DNA of 64,000 nucleotides from Orbilia blumenaviensis (taxonomy: Eukaryota; Ascomycota; Orbiliomycetes; Orbiliales; Orbiliaceae): positions 682,001 to 746,000 of the forward strand of contig JAVHNS010000007.1 of the NCBI GenBank assembly GCA_036872755.1, read 5' to 3'. Positions within the stretch are counted from its first letter, which is position 1; every line of letters begins with the position of its first letter. The position numbers and the translations under genes were made by a program. Positions 24,692 to 36,029 of this stretch are shown one piece after another. The notes under the pieces were generated by a model that worked only from the letters and a program-made list of their open reading frames with translations, was not told the DNA's origin and made no database searches.

Positions 24692-26939
24692 TTAAGGGAA
24701 ACCGAATCTGCTGTTATCGGCAGCGTCGACTTCAGTGCCATCTCCACTATACCCAATCTTGTCTCTGTTGTCATCTACCACCCTAGCGTACTCTAGAAGC
24801 AGTCGGAGCAAGTAAATCTATAAAATTTAGTAGGTTAATGAATTCGCATTTTGAAGTTAATAGTCAGCTAGGGTAAGCTATGAAACTCACTTCAATATCC
24901 TCCTTCCGCAGCACCTGCATAGCCCACTCTCTACTCCGATCAGCAATTCTCTTTGCTTCTGCATCGTGCCTCGGTACATACACACCATCACTACCTTCAC
25001 CACCCTTCTCTAATCCGGTAAAATATGTCATAAGAGCATATAAATCATCGAACCGATTATCCATGGGCGCAAAGTGCACCCACTCGAAAAGCCGTTGGTC
25101 ATGCCATTCCCTGAATAAAGTCGATTTAATGCCCATACTCCTGCTCTTTAAAAAAGCATACCAACGACCGCTGAAGGAATGTCCATCAATATCCGCCAGA
25201 TACTTGAACCTGAAGGTCTCCTTAAACTCCATGCCAGGTTTTGCAGATAGTTTATCGGCGAGAAATCCGCAGTCGGGTACACACCAAACAATTGCGGAGA
25301 AACCCACATCCATTGTTTTTTCTGCATACTGTGCCGGGTGAAAGAACGTAGGAGCATACTCTCTGCTCATGTCATCTTCGCTGACGACACCCATGATTGT
25401 GACCTCCGTTTCGGAGAGTTTTGACGAGTTAGTTAAGGCAACGAAGCGGTGTCGCTGTAGTCTGTGATATATATCCGGGTTCTGAACACCGCCTGAAGTT
25501 ACACCACGCCAGACCATTTGCGGGCTTTTGTCATTCCATGGAACGTCTTGTTCATCATTATAGATATAGCGAGGATCATTAAAGTCGTAGTATTTATTCG
25601 CAGGAAAAAGAATGTCGTTGTTCACATTAACCTTGCATTCCCCAAATATGGGGACGAGTTTCTGGGTAGCGATTGTTGTGGAGGAACTGAAGAGGAAACC
25701 GTGTAGGTTCGAGAGGTGGGGGCCGACAGTGCAGATGTCAGATGAGAGGTTGAAGTTGTGGATAAACCCACCTACAGGGTCTTTGTACTTGCTTTCGACA
25801 TACTTGACGTCCAGTTCTGGACGACGAGCGTAGGATTCAGGGGGACACGCTTTGGATGCGAGGTCCATGTAGTGTTTCCCACTGTGGTCGAAGAAACCAA
25901 GGTCAAGACCGGATACATCTGCAGGAGCATCCCAATCAATTTTTGAGAACTCATTCGCTGTCTCCGAGTGCTGAATCCGAGTCTTCTCTTCCTCAGCTAG
26001 TTTGGCTTGTACCTCTTCCCAGGGAGCGACTACCCGCGGCTCGTCAAGATAACTCATAGCGATATCCAGATCAGGAAGGAAAGGCGCAACCACCTCTAGC
26101 ATCTTTTCGAATACAGAGGCTCGCCATGGGTCTGGCCGGCTGGTTTGCCCAACTTTATTTCCTCTAACCTATACGTTAGAAGGTTCCCCATGAGTTCCTA
26201 TTGTTAGCTTTGAACTGAAAGACACCGCATGTTACTTGTATTCTAAGAAGGAAATTTTGAAGCTTACCCTCAAGATCGAGACTCTACTCCGATCGATGTC
26301 CATGGCATTGACCATAGCCCTAATATCTGCAGGCTTGATACCCCAGAATGGCCTCAAATCATCCATAATTTGGTCGAAATCATCGAAGTTGACACAGTTC
26401 CTCTTTCTGGCAAATCTATACCACTATTAACTCAGGTTTTTTTCTTAGCAAGGCAAATCCATATAAGCTAGCAAGTTTATATTTTGGGCTTCGTTTCTAA
26501 AGACTAGGGCTCTATCTAACCTGGTCGAAGTTTGGTGGCGGATGTCGCCCATATTTCATACGATATTTCTTTACCACTTGCGCAAATGATTTTGATTGCG
26601 CACGCCTGTACTGCTCATATTTCTTTAGCTGATCGCGCATCAATGCCGCGATTGGGTGCTGGTCGATTTCATCAAGAGGGTCTACTTCGGGAATCGGTCT
26701 TAAAGGCTAATGATTTTAATAATCAATAATGAAGATCGAAGTTAATACCAGGCCTAGAAATTGATATAACATACATTCAGATAAGAAAAAGCCTTTTTAG
26801 TATCCACCTTCGGCAAAAATATTTTCGAAATTTTGCCTACATCGACCCCCGTCAAGATGATAACATTGACGGCGCATAGGAGACAACCAACGAGTGCGAG
26901 TAGGAAAACAGGCCAGGGCCGGACTTCACCGGCCGCCAT
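24692..26939 (-). CDS. GT90/CAP10-type glycosyltransferase
   Basis: Golgi-type glycosyltransferase of family GT90 (CAP10 domain; Cryptococcus capsule-associated proteins and beta-1,2-xylosyltransferase belong here). Five exons (26939-26775, 26706-26521, 26423-26268, 26168-24891, 24817-24692) give 636 aa. A type II signal anchor spans about residues 9-32 (WPVFLLALVGCLLCAVNVII). The stem contains YRMKYGRHPPPNFDQWYRFA, the hallmark that precedes CAP10 domains. The domain carries NDKSPQMVWRGVTSGG, RLQRHRFV, KYLADIDGHSFSGRWYAFL and the end RLLLEYARVVDDNRD. The last exon was found by extending past a GTGAGT donor at 24890-24885; without it the protein would lose its conserved C-terminal helix. Donor and acceptor sugars are unknown. 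Confidence 0.9.
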
Positions 26940-27752
26940 ATCTGTGCCACCAGCGGATTCTGTGGTGTTGAGGTATGTGTGGCGGTGGTTGGATATCTGG
27001 AACGGGCGGGCTGCAGGTCTTGGAAGGTCTTGGTGGCCTGTGAGTGGAAGACAATGCGGGACCCTTGTCTATCATTCTTTCCAAAGCGCGAGGGTCACAT
27101 GACTTGGGCTTTTGACTATTCGATGAGTTTGCGTTATCTGGATGATCAGATATCAACTACCATTAATAGATCCTGCACATCCGACCTGATAGCCTTTTCA
27201 TTATCCAAGCATACGCATGCGCATTGCTATGTAACGACTTGCCAGAGACAAAAAACTCGAATTGAGAAATCATACCGGTATTGTCAGGATATCAACTAAC
27301 TCTAGATCGAATATTTCGTTGGTTTTTTATTGAAACTTAAATAAGAACTACTAGATAGTTACCTCATAATCTACCCCTAGCTCTCACATTCCTGAAATGT
27401 CTTTCAAGATGTCATAGAATCGATGCGCATATGCATATATCTAAAGTCTAGACTACAGGCTGTACGTGTATATCGAAGCAAGTATCCAATTGCAATTGGC
27501 CGAGATCTGATTGGCAGATGCGTTGAAGCCAAGGTCAGTTGGCTGGGATTCACACCCGCCACAGCACATCCGCCGAAAAAGCTTGGCGCGAATGAACCGT
27601 TCAACCTCCGACTCTCTTAACGTCACTAGAGACTAGCAACCCACCTTCTTTCGACGACGACGACCGGCGCTCTCCCGGAAATACTACGAAGGCGATACCA
27701 AGCCATCCTCCAATTGCATTTCCACAATATCCATAGAATCAACTGAGAAACC
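26940..27752. promoter_or_regulatory. Divergent promoter region CAP10/complex I subunit
   Basis: These 813 bp lie between two divergent genes. No exon is recognisable. The right end (27640-27752) is C-rich and pyrimidine-biased just before the start of the small mitochondrial protein gene, as is common near fungal transcription starts. Confidence 0.45.
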
Positions 27753-28099
27753 ATGAGCTCACTCGCCTTCTACGCCTTCTTTGGTACTACTTCCCGAGCA
27801 CCAGTCCCTTCCGATCTGGCGGCACCTTACTGACCAAGATACTTGACCCAGGCGCTGCTACCCGTTTCATGCAATTGGGCATCCAAAAACGCCCCCATCA
27901 TTTCCCTTCCGAAGTCGTCGCCTACCCATTGTACATGTCCGTCTGCGTTGGTATCGGAATGTGGCTCGACAGTGTCGAAGACAAGCATATGTCACTTTTG
28001 CAGGATAGGAAGAAGCTACTGATTGAAAAGAGAGCACGGAGGGAAGAAGAATTAAGGGCGTTTGCAAGGGATCACATGACTGGAGATTCTCATTCGTGA
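27753..28099 (+). CDS. Small mitochondrial protein, probable complex I accessory subunit
   Basis: Short protein of 92 aa from two exons (27753-27783 and 27852-28099). The 31-nt first exon codes MSSLAFYAFF, and the in-phase junction creates FGAATRFMQLGIQKRP. The intron has a GTACTA donor, a TACTGAC branch site and a CAG acceptor. The rest has one hydrophobic segment (about residues 34-50, VAYPLYMSVCVGIGMWLD) and a charged coiled C-terminus rich in Lys, Arg and Glu. The pattern of short hydrophobic start, GAATRF, single membrane span and Lys/Arg/Glu tail resembles the small fungal NADH-ubiquinone oxidoreductase subunit known as NUXM in Yarrowia. That name is from memory of the family layout and is not certain. 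The gene model itself is well supported. Confidence 0.62.
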
Positions 28100-28507
28100 A
28101 ATGGTACGGAGCGGGTGTTTTTTTAGGAGGGTTAAGATCTTGGTCCGCCGGCCCTGGGGTGGAGATTATGACCGTGAAAGGTACCGAGGTATTAAAGGGA
28201 CAGATCGTCACTGGCTTATATTTAGCGACTTTTCCGGTGGCTGTTCACTGCTGTACATATCTTCAAGTTATTTTTCATTTCAACAATTCTTTACTTGCAA
28301 TTGATGCTTTAGGTGAGCATCTACTTGGTTACGACCAGCCAATTTTCAAGAAAGTAAACCCTACAGCAAACCTTCAAAGATATGTCGAAATTGAGTTTTC
28401 CATTCAAATTCGGTTAACGAGTACACATAATATTGGAAATACATTTGCTCGGGTTTACATAAGCCAATAGTTAACATATAGGGTACGTATAAAATGACAT
28501 AGAAAAA
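28100..28507. other. Convergent spacer
   Basis: This 408-bp spacer lies between convergent genes and is compatible with 3' UTRs. No additional gene is visible. Confidence 0.5.
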
Positions 28508-29858
28508 CTAATTTGACGACCCGTCGCGTCCTTGATCCTGCCAATCCCGTTTCGCAAGTTGTGGGCTGCTCACTGAGTTCATACGAATGCCGCCGTTCAT
28601 GAGAGACTCCCAGCCTAACCTCGCACGCGGGCCTTCAAGGTAATACGGCTGCTTTGTCCCGGGCGCGAGCTGCTTCGACGGAGACCGGATATTCCAGTTG
28701 CCGATACCGTCATAACTGTTTAATTCATCACTGGGGAGGCTCTGATCCGTTTGACTATTTTTTCTGCCCGTAAAAGGCTCATAACCAGTTCCTTTATCAT
28801 CCCACCGATAGTGCCTATTTTGAAATTGAGCAGGAAAGGGTATTCGTTCGAGCGCATCTATATAGTCAGAAACCGGTGTACCTTCCGCCATTTCGGGTTG
28901 CCTCATTTCATAGTTGCACCAACATCCTACCAGATCAGCACAAACTCGGGTTAGTATGCATCATTCTAACACTGTCTTTCCCTATCGACACCCCCTAAAA
29001 GTAGGGTAAGGTTATTAAAAAAAACTTACGAAACCAATTCACGCATCTTTCCGGTATACCTGGGACGCAAGTCATACCTGGTCGGGTGACCAGAAGAGCG
29101 GGGTCACCTTCGAACGGCTCAAGTCTGCCCGTTTCTATATTGCACCTACAGGACTTGCAAGTATTGTACCACCAAGTTGATACACGGACACTCCTAAGGA
29201 CATTCGCAAAATCCGAACTCAAAGATGGGCGTTCACCGGAAATAGTCAACATACGATTATCCGGTAGATATACATCGAGCTGAGGGAAACTTCGGTAGGC
29301 AAGTGGCCCCGGCATTGGTTGCAGCGCAAGCATATTACCCGGATTGGGGCAGGATACCGCAACCGAGAAAAATATTGCTGGCGGTACTACCCGGGATTGG
29401 TTTTGATGTTCATCTACCTTACGATTGTAACGCTTTGATGAACCAGTTTTATGTGCAGAGTCTCGATCTTTCCGTTCAGTAGATTTAGCTGGTGCCAATG
29501 GCTGTAAGGTAGCTGGTTCTAGAACCAATGCTAATGGCGTGGGCATATGCTGGGATATATGCGTAGTAAATGTTGACATCGTAGCTCGGCCTAGAGTTAC
29601 AGCCAAGCCTGAAGCGCTGGGAAAAGAACTTTGCTGTAGTGTATTGATGATCATGGTTCGGGAGTCTTCGGCTTCCGGTGCCGTAATAGATGTGGCCATG
29701 CGCTCATGCTCTGTTGAACTGCCATAATCAATGGCATTGGTCATAGAGATTTTGTCTCGTGTCAGTTTAGCCCCAGAAGCTCTCGTATATATACAATATA
29801 ACACTAAGCAGACAAGAAACTGAGGATTTTTCGGATATAGAAGATAGGGTAGATGCAT
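28508..29858 (-). CDS. Orphan secreted Cys-containing protein
   Basis: I do not recognise this family. Two exons (29858-29030 and 28926-28508) give 415 aa. The start is MHLPYLLYPKNPQFLVCLVL followed by a hydrophobic run to about residue 28 and a small-residue site (RASGA), which fits a signal peptide. Residues 30-160 are Ser/Thr-rich and low in complexity, with a basic patch (GSSKRYNRK). A compact domain then appears, with CPNPGN, WWYNTCKSCRCN, TCVPGIPERCVNWFRCWCNY across the splice junction, and a tail rich in Tyr, Asn and Gly. The clustered cysteines (CKSCRC, CWC) suggest disulfide bonds in an extracellular protein. It could be a lineage-specific effector-like or wall protein; no function is claimed. 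Confidence 0.6.
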
Positions 29859-30577
29859 TTTATAAATTTATGGGTTCTATTATTTATTTGTTTGTTTTTT
29901 GCAATGAGAGACTACTACTATGATATATAAAACGGATGTAAGCGCTCGTTTTATCTAAGCCTGCATATTCTTTATATTTGTTTACTTGCCTCGTTTTTAC
30001 TGAGCCTAAGTAGCTACACCCGTCTGGTAATCGGACCGTGCACTTCATATATAAAGATAATTATGACGGACGCATAACTTTTACAAGTATAAATTTGTAT
30101 TCGAGCGCAAGCCACTTGTGACTGGACGGTTTGAGCAGAGATATCGATTAAACATTGCGAAATCAGAACCTGGATATTATGCATAGGGAAGCCAAGGGTA
30201 ATATGTAATACTAGAAGTACAGACCAACCATGGCTGGTCATAAATGTTGCTAACATATTGATATCACATACGTGCGGTAAATGCCTAAGCTAATAAGGTA
30301 TATAGCGTTTGTGTAGACCAACGTTGCAGCTGTCGTAACTCGCGCGGGTCATAGGAATGTGTTGGTGTTGCACTTCCACTTTAGTAATCGCTCCTAGAGC
30401 TATCTGCCGGACTCAGAGCTATCATGGCTCCATCTGCTCTCGCATGTGCCAGATACAACCTTCATCTAACCTGTTAATATCGCTCTTACGACTGGTGTTT
30501 CATTACAATCGGCCAATCATACGCACGTCAATCTAGCAAGCTCGAAACAAGCCTATAAGCTTCAACCGAGACCCGCG
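29859..30577. promoter_or_regulatory. Divergent promoter region secreted protein/TRS31
   Basis: These 719 bp between divergent start codons have no coding signal. The half next to the secreted-protein gene is AT-rich; the half near TRS31 is more GC-balanced. Confidence 0.45.
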
Positions 30578-31406
30578 ATGAATAGAGATCCATCGCCGTT
30601 CCGCACGGCCTCGGTGGCATCTACGGCCACATCCCCCACTCCTAAATACGCCAACCTGACGGCATCCACCAATCTCCGCTATTCTCTCACACGGAAGTCA
30701 ATCTATGACCGACATTTAAATCGCACTAAGACTTCGGAGCTCTCTAAATCTGCTTTTGCCTTTCTCTTCGGTGAGATGGTGCAGTACGCCCAGAAAAAAG
30801 TCTATGGCGTTCAGGATCTCGAGAAAAAGTATAGGCTTCCAGTCTTCAAACATTCTGTTACAGTTTAACCGACACTGCCTCCGACTCCTACCCTCTTGGT
30901 TCCTTTGCGAACAATTCTAGCATCTCACTCGTAATGGCACTACCTTTGAACTAACACATCACACCTTTGCCTCCCATAGACTCAACCTCCATGGATACGC
31001 TGTTGGCCAACGGTTTCTCGAACTACTTCTGTGGCGCGACGGCCGTACGGCGAAACGTGAAACCAAGATCCTTGGGATCCTTCAATTCATATCCCACCAG
31101 GTATACCGCGCCATCTTCCAAAAGCAAGCCGACACGCTCGAAAAGGTTCGCGAAAATGATGACGAATATATGATTTCCGACAATGATCCCGTCGTGAATA
31201 CTTATATCAGTGTTCCGAAGGAGATGAGCCAGTTAAACTGTGGGGCTTTCATCGCGGGGATTATTGAAGCTGTGTTGGATGGGCATTGTTTCCCTGCAAA
31301 GGTGACAGCGCATACTGCGCCGAGTGAAATGTGGCCTGGGAGGACAGTGTTTTTGATAAAATTTGAACCTGAGGTGTTGGAGCGTGAGGCACTGAGGGCG
31401 GTTTAG
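30578..31406 (+). CDS. TRS31: TRAPP complex subunit Trs31 (TRAPPC5)
   Basis: Bet3-family subunit of the TRAPP tethering complexes that act as the GEF for Ypt1/Rab1 in ER-to-Golgi and later traffic. Two exons (30578-30828 and 30980-31406) give 225 aa. A Ser/Pro-rich N-terminal extension of about 40 aa precedes the conserved core: ELSKSAFAFLFGEMVQYAQK, then across the junction DLEKKLNLHGYAVGQRFLEL, then LLWRDGRTAKRETKIL, LQFISHQVYRAIF, TYISVPKEMSQLNCGAFIAG, IIEAVLDGHCFPAKVTAH and a final FLIKFE strand. This order is typical of Trs31/TRAPPC5. Length and spacing are normal for the fungal protein. Confidence 0.95.
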
Positions 31407-31693
31407 TTGAGTTTGTTATTTTCCTGGGCTACTAATGGGTCGGTTTTCTTGGAGATTATACATGGCTATTAAGAATATGGCTATTCAGAAAGTGACTGTG
31501 TATGGGATTTAGCGATTGCATCTGCTGGCGTTATACGGAGTTTTATGCGGCTTACGATACCAATACATCATCTTAAAAACATATTATTGCTTAAAATTAT
31601 GTCACCTCGGCATTCTTATGAGCTTGGTAGTTTACGTACTGTACAGTTTCATGATATCACATGAGGATAACCTTAAAACGCATCCATAAGAAT

Positions 31694-33238
31694 TTAGGTA
31701 TCAATCTTCCGCCGTTTCTCGTCGAGATGAACATCATCGCCGCTCCGTTTTCTTTCAGTCTTGTCATCCCACCGAGATTTATACGTGGAACCTCCCTTAT
31801 CGCCGTCACGACGGTCTTCCCTATCGTGGTCAGATCTCCTGCTATCGCGTCTTGAGTCGTAGTCGCGATCTTTCCTATCATTATAACGATCTCTCCGAGG
31901 ACTTCTTGACCTATCCCTATGCTTGTAGCTATCATCCCTCCTATTCCTATCCCCACTGGGTCGATAACTATCCCCATCCTTCCTCTCATCCCACCTGTCG
32001 TCTCTTCTGTCATCCCTTCTCCTGTTTCTACCCCCATCATCCCTTTTATCCGTATCTGTACGCTCTGCTCCTCGCTTCTCTCTCTCACGATCTGACATAA
32101 ACCTTTCATCTCTTATCCCCTTCAAATCCTCGAACTTTTTGGGTTTTCTCATTGCCTGGCCAGCGAATCCATAGCCTTCGTCCCTTCCCAAGCTTGTCGT
32201 ATCCTCAGCTGCCAGGTGCGTCCATTTTGTTCTTCCCCTCTTTCCCAATTGATCTAAACTTCGAACTTGCAGTGCCTTAGGCAATAGATCTAAATTAACG
32301 ACCTCATCCTCTATTTTCGCAGTCGCATAACTTCTCGTCATAACCTCACTCTCGTCATCTTGGTAGAAAGCTCCCTTATGGTAGAATTTTTGCATAAACC
32401 CCATTTTGCCCTTCTTATCCTGCGCTTCCTGTCGTTGTTTAGCAACGAATTCGAGATCGGATTTTAGCCGTTCGTCGGTGTCCATTGCTCTTCTAGCTTC
32501 AATTTCTTCACGTTCCTTTTCCATCTTTTCGATTGCATCTCTTGCACGTTTTATCCTTAGTAGCTCTCGGAGTTTCCATGCCGCCCGTTCAGCAGCTGGG
32601 TCTAGATCGTCGGTGTCATCAGGGGGTTCGGTATATGTAACGTCCGTATCTAACGATTTTTTGGATCTTGCGTTTTTCTCCACTGCTTCGCGGCGAATCG
32701 CTGATTCAACAAGACTGTGGGCTTCGGCTTTTCGTTGGGCGACGGCGGCGGAGGATGTTGGATCCGCGGTTGTTGGTTCGGGGAGATTACGCTTGGATTT
32801 GGGGATGAAGGTCGGGCGTATTAGTTTTCTTCGGGGAGCTTCGTCTTCTGATGATTCCTCGTCTGAAGAGTCGTCTGAATCCGATGATTCGTAGTCACCG
32901 GAAGGCGCAGGTCGAGACCTGCCTGTAGGTTCGTCTTGTCCGTCATCGTCGCCATCCTCTTCATCCTCCTCCTCTTCTTCCTCTGATGATTCATCATCGC
33001 TGGTTTTTTGGAACGTCTGGTTTAGATCAACTTTTTTTAAACCGGTGGATATGATCGTTCCAGCCTGCGCGGGACGGTGCACCGCTGGCGCTGGAGCCTG
33101 CTCTTCGGCATCCTCATCGTCCTCCCCTTCTTCGTCATTCTCATCGCCAGATTCCTCGGATCGATCGCCGGGTAACGGTTTTCCTGCGCGGTACCGTGCC
33201 GGACGGACCGGGTTTGCGGTCATACGTTTTGGCGGCAT
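31694..33238 (-). CDS. MFAP1-like spliceosomal protein with RD-rich tail
   Basis: Homologue of microfibrillar-associated protein 1, a spliceosomal B-complex component that works with Prp38. It is a single exon of 514 aa. The N-terminal 180 residues are acidic and Ser-rich (long Glu/Asp runs, SSDSDDSSDEESSEDE), then come RRKLIRPTFIPKSKR and a long charged helix. The MFAP1 core ends with MQKFYHKGAFYQDD, then DEVVNLDLLPKALQVRSLDQ, then LGKRGRTKWTHLAAEDT. After the usual end near the RKPKKFEDLKG segment there is an extra region of about 120 residues made almost only of Arg, Asp, Ser, Lys and Glu, ending in KRRKIDT. This RD/RS-like tail is unlike animal MFAP1. The highly biased codons create a long open frame on the opposite strand and in a shifted frame; both are shadows. 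Confidence 0.93.
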   Translation of the reverse strand: MPPKRMTANPVRPARYRAGKPLPGDRSEESGDENDEEGEDDEDAEEQAPAPAVHRPAQAGTIISTGLKKVDLNQTFQKTSDDESSEEEEEEDEEDGDDDGQDEPTGRSRPAPSGDYESSDSDDSSDEESSEDEAPRRKLIRPTFIPKSKRNLPEPTTADPTSSAAVAQRKAEAHSLVESAIRREAVEKNARSKKSLDTDVTYTEPPDDTDDLDPAAERAAWKLRELLRIKRARDAIEKMEKEREEIEARRAMDTDERLKSDLEFVAKQRQEAQDKKGKMGFMQKFYHKGAFYQDDESEVMTRSYATAKIEDEVVNLDLLPKALQVRSLDQLGKRGRTKWTHLAAEDTTSLGRDEGYGFAGQAMRKPKKFEDLKGIRDERFMSDREREKRGAERTDTDKRDDGGRNRRRDDRRDDRWDERKDGDSYRPSGDRNRRDDSYKHRDRSRSPRRDRYNDRKDRDYDSRRDSRRSDHDREDRRDGDKGGSTYKSRWDDKTERKRSGDDVHLDEKRRKIDT

Positions 33239-34265
33239 GGTGATATATTTTTAGGTGATGTTTTTGGGGATAAGGTTGGGTTTAGAACTGGATGTTTGAC
33301 GAGAAAGTTGTTTAGTCTTGCAGTGAAGCGCAGCTAACCACTAGATCGGTAGGGGTTCGCGTGCTAATACCGCATCTGCACAGGGCCTGGCGCAGCTGGG
33401 GAAAAAAAAGTTGGCGACTTGATCAACTCCTCTCTAGACTTGATTACAAGATAGATTCATACATACCATTCGCTAGCTAACTAGTACATAAAGAATGCTA
33501 TTATATCATTATCGTGTTTGGAAAAATGCAGCTGATCATGAGTACATTCCAATGCAATGTACACCGCTCACAATTTATATCTTATCCGGAAAAAATAAAA
33601 TTACCCTATTCTAGGAGATACAGCTATCTACATGTCCTCAGATAGAATCGCAAAATAGCAAAAAGAAAAGGTATCTGAGGTATTAAAAGAGACACATAAA
33701 TGTGAAGCCTGAAAGAAGACGAAAATAAAGGTAATATGATGTCGAAGGAAGGAAAAGAAGGATAAGTAAATGGCAAGTTGAAATGCGATAGGATAACCAT
33801 CAATGCGATCTGTAGACACAAAAACTCCATGCCGGCCAATAAAAAGAAATCAAGGAAAACACAAAAATTAACCCTACAGGAATCCCCCCACTGGAAAGAA
33901 GTTGTATTGCCCGACAGAAGATAGGTGATGAATGGTGATGCCTCTAACGATGGAGGCGAATGCTTGCTCATACTGCGCTATCCGATTGACGGAAAGCGAC
34001 GATGTGAGCATGGAGATCGAAGAGTGCATGTTGCAAGGGCACGAACCCGAGAACCCCTCATGTCGGAAAACGAATAAAAGCATAAAAAAAGGAGTGGCCT
34101 CAAAGAAATTAATTTGTACAACTTTTACTCCGTCCTTCTCTACCCATGTTCCCATCTCTTACTGTTTTTAAAAAGCACCCCGATGTGGTCGTATCATTAT
34201 AGTCATTATGGATTTGGCATTAGCGGAAGGTAGGAAAGGACGAGTAAACTCGAAACGGCAACCGT
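33239..34265. other. Intergenic spacer
   Basis: This 1.03-kb spacer holds the promoter of the MFAP1 gene and the 3' end of CHS7, which points the same way. Small open frames on both strands are pyrimidine- or purine-driven and carry no family signature. Confidence 0.55.
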
Positions 34266-35302
34266 CTAATAGTATTGATATGCGCTTGATCGTGTTCCTG
34301 GTGGATGGAACTCGGGTTCGTAGGTGCTGTGGAACTTGGATTCATCCATGAGTGGTTCCTTAACTTCGAAGTTTTGGCTGGCGACAGAGAATTCCAAGTC
34401 CTCCTTGGTAATAGAATCCCAGTACTGTTGTGTTCGTTAGCAAAATCGTCTTGTTGAGGGTAATATCTTGAAGCAAGGGAAATTACCTTGTAAACCATCA
34501 TAACTCCCAACAAATTGCAAATGGTGGCAAAGAAAACTCCATCAAGATAATGATTTACAGAATTGCAAATCTTATCACTGAGAGCGTACAATAGGACCTG
34601 GCCAACAGCGAAGAAAAGAACACCGAACAAGATATCACCCAACGGCCAACGATCCTGGAGAGTGTTCAAGACCAACAAAATTTGTGATGCAATGTAAACC
34701 ACCAAGAAGACAGCGTTCAAAATGTACAACACGACAAAGAGTCCTATCGTCTTTGTCGGTCCCAGACCTGCCCATCCCTTGAAAGTCGCCAAAGCCACAG
34801 CACCAGTGATTAGGAACATGAGGACAGACGAAAGTCTGAGAAGCCAGATAGATAATCTTGTTCCGTCTTCGTACAGTTGAAATCCGACAAATCCGTTGAT
34901 CATCAGGCACCAGCAAAGGGCAGATATCATTCCGCACTGTACACCAACAAAGTAGAGGTAAACCTGGGAACCAACTGGAATAACACCAGCATCAAGACAT
35001 AACGAAACGGCCGTTAATCCCATGAAGAGGTAGAAGAATGTTGTGATTTCTTTTCTGCCGACAGCTGTGAATTTCGATCTGACATGAATCAACATGATTG
35101 CTGTCATGATTAACGAGACGATGTGAATGAAATCCGAAGCGCCCTGGAAAATGATTGTATTTGCGAGTTCGATGCTTCGGGAGTAGCATTCCGCCTCAAG
35201 GCCGATTGTTGCGATTGTGCTCTTTTGGCCGTAAGGTCCGATCAGCGAGCACAGCGGCAAGCTAACCCGCGAACATATTTGGTCGAAGTCCCCGAACCCC
35301 AT
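34266..35302 (-). CDS. CHS7: Chitin synthase export chaperone Chs7
   Basis: Polytopic ER chaperone required for exit of a class IV chitin synthase (Chs3 in yeast). Two exons (35302-34487 and 34424-34266) give 324 aa. It starts MGFGDFDQICSRVSLPLCSL, followed by the luminal ECYSRSIELANTIIFQ and about seven hydrophobic segments, including GASDFIHIVSLIMTAIMLIH and the downstream FYLFMGLTAVSLCLDAGVIP. The short second exon supplies YWDSITKEDLEF, the conserved cytoplasmic C-terminal motif. If the intron is read through, a long meaningless tail results. A near-complete match in layout to fungal Chs7 makes the call firm. Confidence 0.96.
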
Positions 35303-36029
35303 GGCGAAAGTAAAGACAAGAAGATCTCGTGAAGCTGAAGAACTTCACGGATTTTTGTGTATGTGCGTGTATGTGCGTGTGTGGTGTTATGTCGTGTTAA
35401 GGATAGTATTGTGACACGATTGAGGTTGTTCGTCGTGAGAAAGTATTTTTGATTTGAGTGGATGTCCCCCTTTATTCCCTGGCGAGGTTTTGGTTTTTCA
35501 GCCTATTGCGTTTGTGTTTCCCCTCCGAGGCGTGGTGGTGTGGTTGGGTGTGGTTGAGTTGGGTTGAGTTGAGTTGAAATGGTCGTAGATGGCAGCTGAC
35601 GTTGGCAGCGATAAATAGTGACAGTGGTGGAGGTACGTATCTAGGATACCTGCCGAGTGGGAGGTCGGTGGGAGGTTGGAGTCGGTGGGATGGCAACGGT
35701 GGAGGAATGTAGCGATGGAGATGGAGGTCGACAGGAATTGGCCAAGCAACGCCGACAACGAAAAGCAGGAAATTTGGTGAGGAAACAGAAAAGGAGGCTG
35801 CCAAGCAAAACACCAGCGCAGGAACACACAGCGCCCGGCGTCACCATGGCAAACCCACTTAGTCTAATAATAGAAAGTCCTGTCGCTGTCAAGTTGCATT
35901 CGCTCGCCACTAACCAAAATTTTACACAGGCTAACGTCTATAGGAAACTTCCGTTCAAAGGTACATAAACTAGGTATCATCCAGTATCATGGTACGAAAT
36001 ACGGAGTAGGTCCGTATCATATGCATGTA
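35303..36029. other. CHS7 promoter and spacer
   Basis: This 727-bp region is upstream of CHS7 and downstream of the cyclophilin gene. It contains a GT-rich microsatellite-like patch (about 35355-35387) and tandem GGGTTGAGTT units at about 35548-35576 (reverse strand CAACTCAACCC). No gene is supported. Confidence 0.5.

Noticed and set aside
27753..27841. Unspliced frame of the small mitochondrial gene, ending after 26 codons
   Set aside because: Splicing at a GTACTA donor and a CAG acceptor with a TACTGAC branch site gives a much better, conserved protein.
31852..32109. Open frames overlapping the MFAP1 tail on both strands
   Set aside because: They are frame shadows caused by the strongly biased Arg/Asp codons of the RD-rich tail.
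32406..32894. 162-codon plus-strand frame antisense to MFAP1
   Set aside because: Ser/Arg-rich mirror of the acidic MFAP1 coding strand; no independent evidence.
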